A stretch of DNA of 64,000 bases from Aquabacter cavernae (lineage in GTDB: Bacteria > Pseudomonadota > Alphaproteobacteria > Rhizobiales > Xanthobacteraceae). The stretch is taken from positions 104,509 through 168,508 of the forward strand of contig NZ_RWKV01000001.1 of the NCBI RefSeq assembly GCF_003993795.1, written 5' to 3'. Numbering within the stretch: the first letter of the stretch is position 1; every line of letters begins with the position of its first letter. A model generated the notes under the pieces. The model had not been told where the DNA came from, did not search any database, and saw only the letters and a program-made list of their open reading frames with translations. The position numbers and the translations under genes were made by a program. Shown here piece by piece: positions 61,268-64,000 of the stretch.

Positions 61268-64000
61268 CTAACCATAGTTGGTGTCGTGGTTCACATCCGG
61301 TGGGAGATGGTCCAGATGATGGTCGGCAATGATGTCATGCGAGGCATCAACCGGCGGCGATCCGATTTCATGACCGACATCAGTTGGGTGGTTCGGGTCA
61401 CCACTGGTATCAAGCAACTCCGAAACATGGTCGGCGTGGGGCTCCGCCGCCGGCAGGCTAGCCGGATCGACGCCGACACTTTGCATATAGTGAGAGAGTT
61501 CAGGCAGCATGGCGACGTGTTCGCCCGAGGGCTCGCCATGTCCGACTGCACCGAGATAATGGGCCATCGGATCGTCGCTTTCCTGGCCTGCGTGAACGGG
61601 GTGGGAATCACTCTGCGCCGTCGCATGTGTTGCACCGTCCTCTGTCGCGTGATGAGGATCGGAAGCGTTGTGCGCGGTCGTATCCGGGACCGACGTATGA
61701 AGAGGGTCCGAATCCTGCGAATGGTGGTCGCCTTCGACCTGAGGCGCCCGGTAACCCGCCGCTACGAGATAAGGATCGAGCGGCATCCCGCCATCGTGTT
61801 GTAACGGTCCTTCGACACCCGCATGGTCATGGCCGCCGCCATGGTGGCTCTCATTCGTGCCGCTCTCCGGGTGGACGCCATTCGGAGCGCCAGGAGCCTC
61901 ATGGATGGAAATCCGGATATCAGCCGTCGCCGTGCCCTCCGCGGGTTGGTCTTGGCTCGGCGAGGGGGCGGGGGCAATTGCGCCCGCGCCGGTATAGACG
62001 ACGGCATTTCCGGAACCGTGGTTCGTCCCCTCGATGGTAACAGTGATGTCGTGGGTCGTGCCGTCAACGCTGGTCACGGTCAGCGTATCGGTCAGGTGCT
62101 GCTGAGAGGTAAGCTGCTGCACCGCGGCCTGGCTGTTGTCGGCGGTGTAGGTCCAATAGCCGTGCGCATCGAGCGTGAAGGTGCCGTAATGGCCCACCCC
62201 CGCAGCTACCGGCGTGAACGCCGCCTCGCCGGGATCGGCATCTGTGACCGTCAGCGTGCCGTCAGTGGTAAGGTTGTGGCCAGTAAGATGCTGGTCTTGC
62301 ATCACACTCCCGACATCTCCGCCAGCAATGACCGCGATATCGTTGGTTGGCGAAAGCTGCAACTCGGCGTGCGCCGGCGTATTACCTCCCTGGCCGTCGG
62401 TGATATCGTAGCTTAGGGCGACCCGGCCGTTATAGTTTTGCTCGGGATGGAAGGTCCACGTACCGTCTTGGTTGTCTGTGAAGGTGCCGTGATCGGCAGT
62501 CAGGCCAGTGACGTGGAGAGTGTCACCCGAATCCACGTCGGTGGCATGCGCAAGGAGGTTTTGGGTGGTGACGACCTGAGATCGGTCTTCAACGCCGGCG
62601 GGGACTGTCGATACACCTGATACGATGGGTGCGTCGTTGGTGCCCGTGATCGTGATCGTCACGTCATGGTGAGAGGTCGTACGCGTGTCGTCTTGCGCGG
62701 ACACGACGAAGGTAACGTGCTCGATCTGGCCGGCCTGGAGACTTTGCGCAGCGACGGGGTCGAGTTTGAATGTCCAATCGCCCGTTTGCGCATCGATCGA
62801 GAATGTCCCCCAATTGGAGTGGTCGAGATACGCCAGATGCTGGAGAGTGACCGTATCGCCCTTGTCTGGGTCCGTTGCGACGATGGTTCCATGCGCGACC
62901 GTCTGGGTGTCCTCAGTGACCGCGCCGGCGAATGCACCCGATAGGCGCGGCGCGTCGACCTGTCCGGTGACCTCGATGGTGACGGTCTGCTGAACGCTCA
63001 CCCCGGAGGCATCGGTCGTGCGCACAGTGAAGCTTTCCTGAACAACCTCGTTTTGGTGCAACTCCTGCGCCGCGGCATTGTCGAGATTGTAGGTCCAGAC
63101 CCCCGTGGCCTGATCGAGCGTCAGAGCGCCGTACTTGCCGGTTCCGCTTCCTAAAATTTCGAGTTGGGACTTTCCGTCCGGATCCACCACCGTCAGCGTG
63201 CCTGAAGCGTGAGATGTCCCGTCCTCATGCACATGGCCGACTGCGGTGCCGACGATCGTCGGCGCATCGTTCGTCCCCGCGATGGTGACCGTGATGTCGT
63301 GGGTCGTGCCGTCGACGCTGGTCACCGCCAGCGTGTCGGTCAGGTGCTGGCCCGGCCCGAGCTGCTGGACCGCGCCCTGGCTGTTGTCGGCCGTGTAGGT
63401 CCAGTGGCCCTGTGCGTCGAGGGTGAAGGTGCCGTAATGGCCCGTGCCGCTCGTGACCGGCGTGAACGCCGCCTCGCCGGGATCGGCATCGGTCACCGTC
63501 AGCGTGCCGCCCGTGGCGAGGTGGCCCGCAGTAACGCCCTTGTCCTCCGTCAGCGCGCCAACATCGGTCCCGGCGATATGGGCGCCTTCGCCGGTTCCGG
63601 TGACATCGATGGTGACGGTATGGGTGGCCGTTGCATGCTCCGAGTCGGTGACGGTGACGGTGAAGGTCTCGTGAACCGTCTGCCCTGCGGTCAGGGCCTG
63701 CGTGATGGCGCGGGCATTGTCGAGCGTGTAGGTCCAGTGCCCGTGCTGGTCGATCGCCAGCATGCCATAGGCCCCGGGCGTCTTCGGATCCACCGACCAG
63801 GTCTCCCCTCCGGAGCCCCCAACATCGACATCGGTAAAGGTCAGAGACCCGGAGGCCGTCGTCTTCACCGCGTCCTCGGTCACCGCGCCATGGTCGCCGC
63901 CGGCGGTCGCCACCGAGATCACCGGAGCGTCGTTGGTGCCGAGAACCTTCACATAGACCTGGGTCTGCTGGGTGCCGCCATGGCCGTCGCTCACCTCGAC
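61268..64000 (-). CDS. Large VCBS-repeat (cadherin-like) protein, partial
   Basis: The C-terminal ~910 residues of a larger protein whose start is beyond the right edge. It consists of tandem VCBS-type repeats of about 90-100 residues with the pattern G-x-N-D-A-P, x-G-x-L-T/x-x-D-x-D (for example GTLTVTDADPGEAAFTPV), G-x-W-T-Y-x-x-D (HWTYTADNSQGAVQQL), and TDTLAVTSVDGTTHDITVTI. At least seven repeats are countable. Two of them are nearly identical at the DNA level (62040-62280 and 63285-63525). The last 200 residues are His/Asp-rich and low-complexity (VPDTTAHNASDPHHATEDGA) without RTX nonapeptides. Such proteins are usually secreted adhesins or biofilm proteins. No secretion genes are in view. 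Confidence 0.85.
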   Translation of the reverse strand, partial: VEVSDGHGGTQQTQVYVKVLGTNDAPVISVATAGGDHGAVTEDAVKTTASGSLTFTDVDVGGSGGETWSVDPKTPGAYGMLAIDQHGHWTYTLDNARAITQALTAGQTVHETFTVTVTDSEHATATHTVTIDVTGTGEGAHIAGTDVGALTEDKGVTAGHLATGGTLTVTDADPGEAAFTPVTSGTGHYGTFTLDAQGHWTYTADNSQGAVQQLGPGQHLTDTLAVTSVDGTTHDITVTIAGTNDAPTIVGTAVGHVHEDGTSHASGTLTVVDPDGKSQLEILGSGTGKYGALTLDQATGVWTYNLDNAAAQELHQNEVVQESFTVRTTDASGVSVQQTVTIEVTGQVDAPRLSGAFAGAVTEDTQTVAHGTIVATDPDKGDTVTLQHLAYLDHSNWGTFSIDAQTGDWTFKLDPVAAQSLQAGQIEHVTFVVSAQDDTRTTSHHDVTITITGTNDAPIVSGVSTVPAGVEDRSQVVTTQNLLAHATDVDSGDTLHVTGLTADHGTFTDNQDGTWTFHPEQNYNGRVALSYDITDGQGGNTPAHAELQLSPTNDIAVIAGGDVGSVMQDQHLTGHNLTTDGTLTVTDADPGEAAFTPVAAGVGHYGTFTLDAHGYWTYTADNSQAAVQQLTSQQHLTDTLTVTSVDGTTHDITVTIEGTNHGSGNAVVYTGAGAIAPAPSPSQDQPAEGTATADIRISIHEAPGAPNGVHPESGTNESHHGGGHDHAGVEGPLQHDGGMPLDPYLVAAGYRAPQVEGDHHSQDSDPLHTSVPDTTAHNASDPHHATEDGATHATAQSDSHPVHAGQESDDPMAHYLGAVGHGEPSGEHVAMLPELSHYMQSVGVDPASLPAAEPHADHVSELLDTSGDPNHPTDVGHEIGSPPVDASHDIIADHHLDHLPPDVNHDTNYG

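Noticed and set aside
61268..64000. CRISPR-like array from repeated DNA
   Set aside because: The repeats are coding VCBS units of about 280 bp in frame, not short spaced direct repeats.

Overview
The window is GC-rich chromosomal DNA of a Hyphomicrobiales alphaproteobacterium. A Xanthobacteraceae-like host (Xanthobacter, Azorhizobium or relatives) is my best guess. The reasons are the dense high-GC coding, the rsmI-yraN-gshB block, a PHA-system protein, a kaiB/kaiC/HWE-kinase cluster, several aromatic/organic-acid style gene sets and the mobile hairpin repeats scattered between genes. The genus is inferred, not proven.

Layout. 1-5.4 kb: housekeeping genes on the minus strand (prmA, a degenerate GGDEF membrane protein, uvrD). 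5.4-8.5 kb: divergent tetronate catabolism genes (otnC against ltnD-otnK). 8.6-12.3 kb: hydrolase, TetR, two glutathione transferases and a flavin reductase. 12.8-21.1 kb: the Mg-chelatase-like gene yifB/comM, split in its Walker A coding region by an AT-richer 6.8-kb element. The element carries a large serine integrase, a small resolvase, an XRE repressor, a superinfection-immunity-like membrane protein, an HUH replication-protein candidate, a previously unlisted ribbon-helix-helix gene and a coupled TIR/beta-propeller gene pair. 21-27.3 kb: methyltransferase, PHA protein, gshB, yraN, rsmI and a penicillin-binding-protein-activator-like lipoprotein. 27.3-37.7 kb: HbpS/GlcG protein, a beta-hydroxyacid dehydrogenase, a CocE/NonD hydrolase, a complete branched-chain-amino-acid-type ABC transporter (SBP-livH-M-G-F), an ACMSD-like amidohydrolase and a MaiA-type GST. 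37.7-42.8 kb: two-subunit molybdenum hydroxylase, carboxymuconolactone-decarboxylase-like protein, a second beta-hydroxyacid dehydrogenase and TetR. 43.1-52.3 kb: cyclase, HisD-like dehydrogenase, SDR, TRAP transporter with GntR regulator, DapA-family lyase/synthase and an epoxide-hydrolase-like enzyme. 52.4-55.9 kb: kaiC-kaiB-histidine kinase operon without kaiA. 56-61 kb: HXXEE membrane protein, Tlde1-domain protein, ettA, His-rich cupin and tRNA-Gly(GCC). 61.3-64 kb: the C-terminal part of a large VCBS-repeat protein that runs off the right edge.

How things fit together. Most accessory sets pair a transporter, a regulator with visible palindromic operators and enzymes for uptake and breakdown of small organic acids. 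Operators of three types were read directly: TGACA-N4-TGTCA beside the TetR/GST pair, GAATA-N3-TATTC between gntR and the dapA-like gene, and ATCGAT-rich palindromes at three promoters around the second TetR. The most unusual segment is the yifB island. Both junctions can be read to the base, the intact yifB and the attP site can be reconstructed, and its cargo contains a TIR effector candidate translationally coupled to a beta-propeller protein, which looks like an undescribed two-gene defence module.
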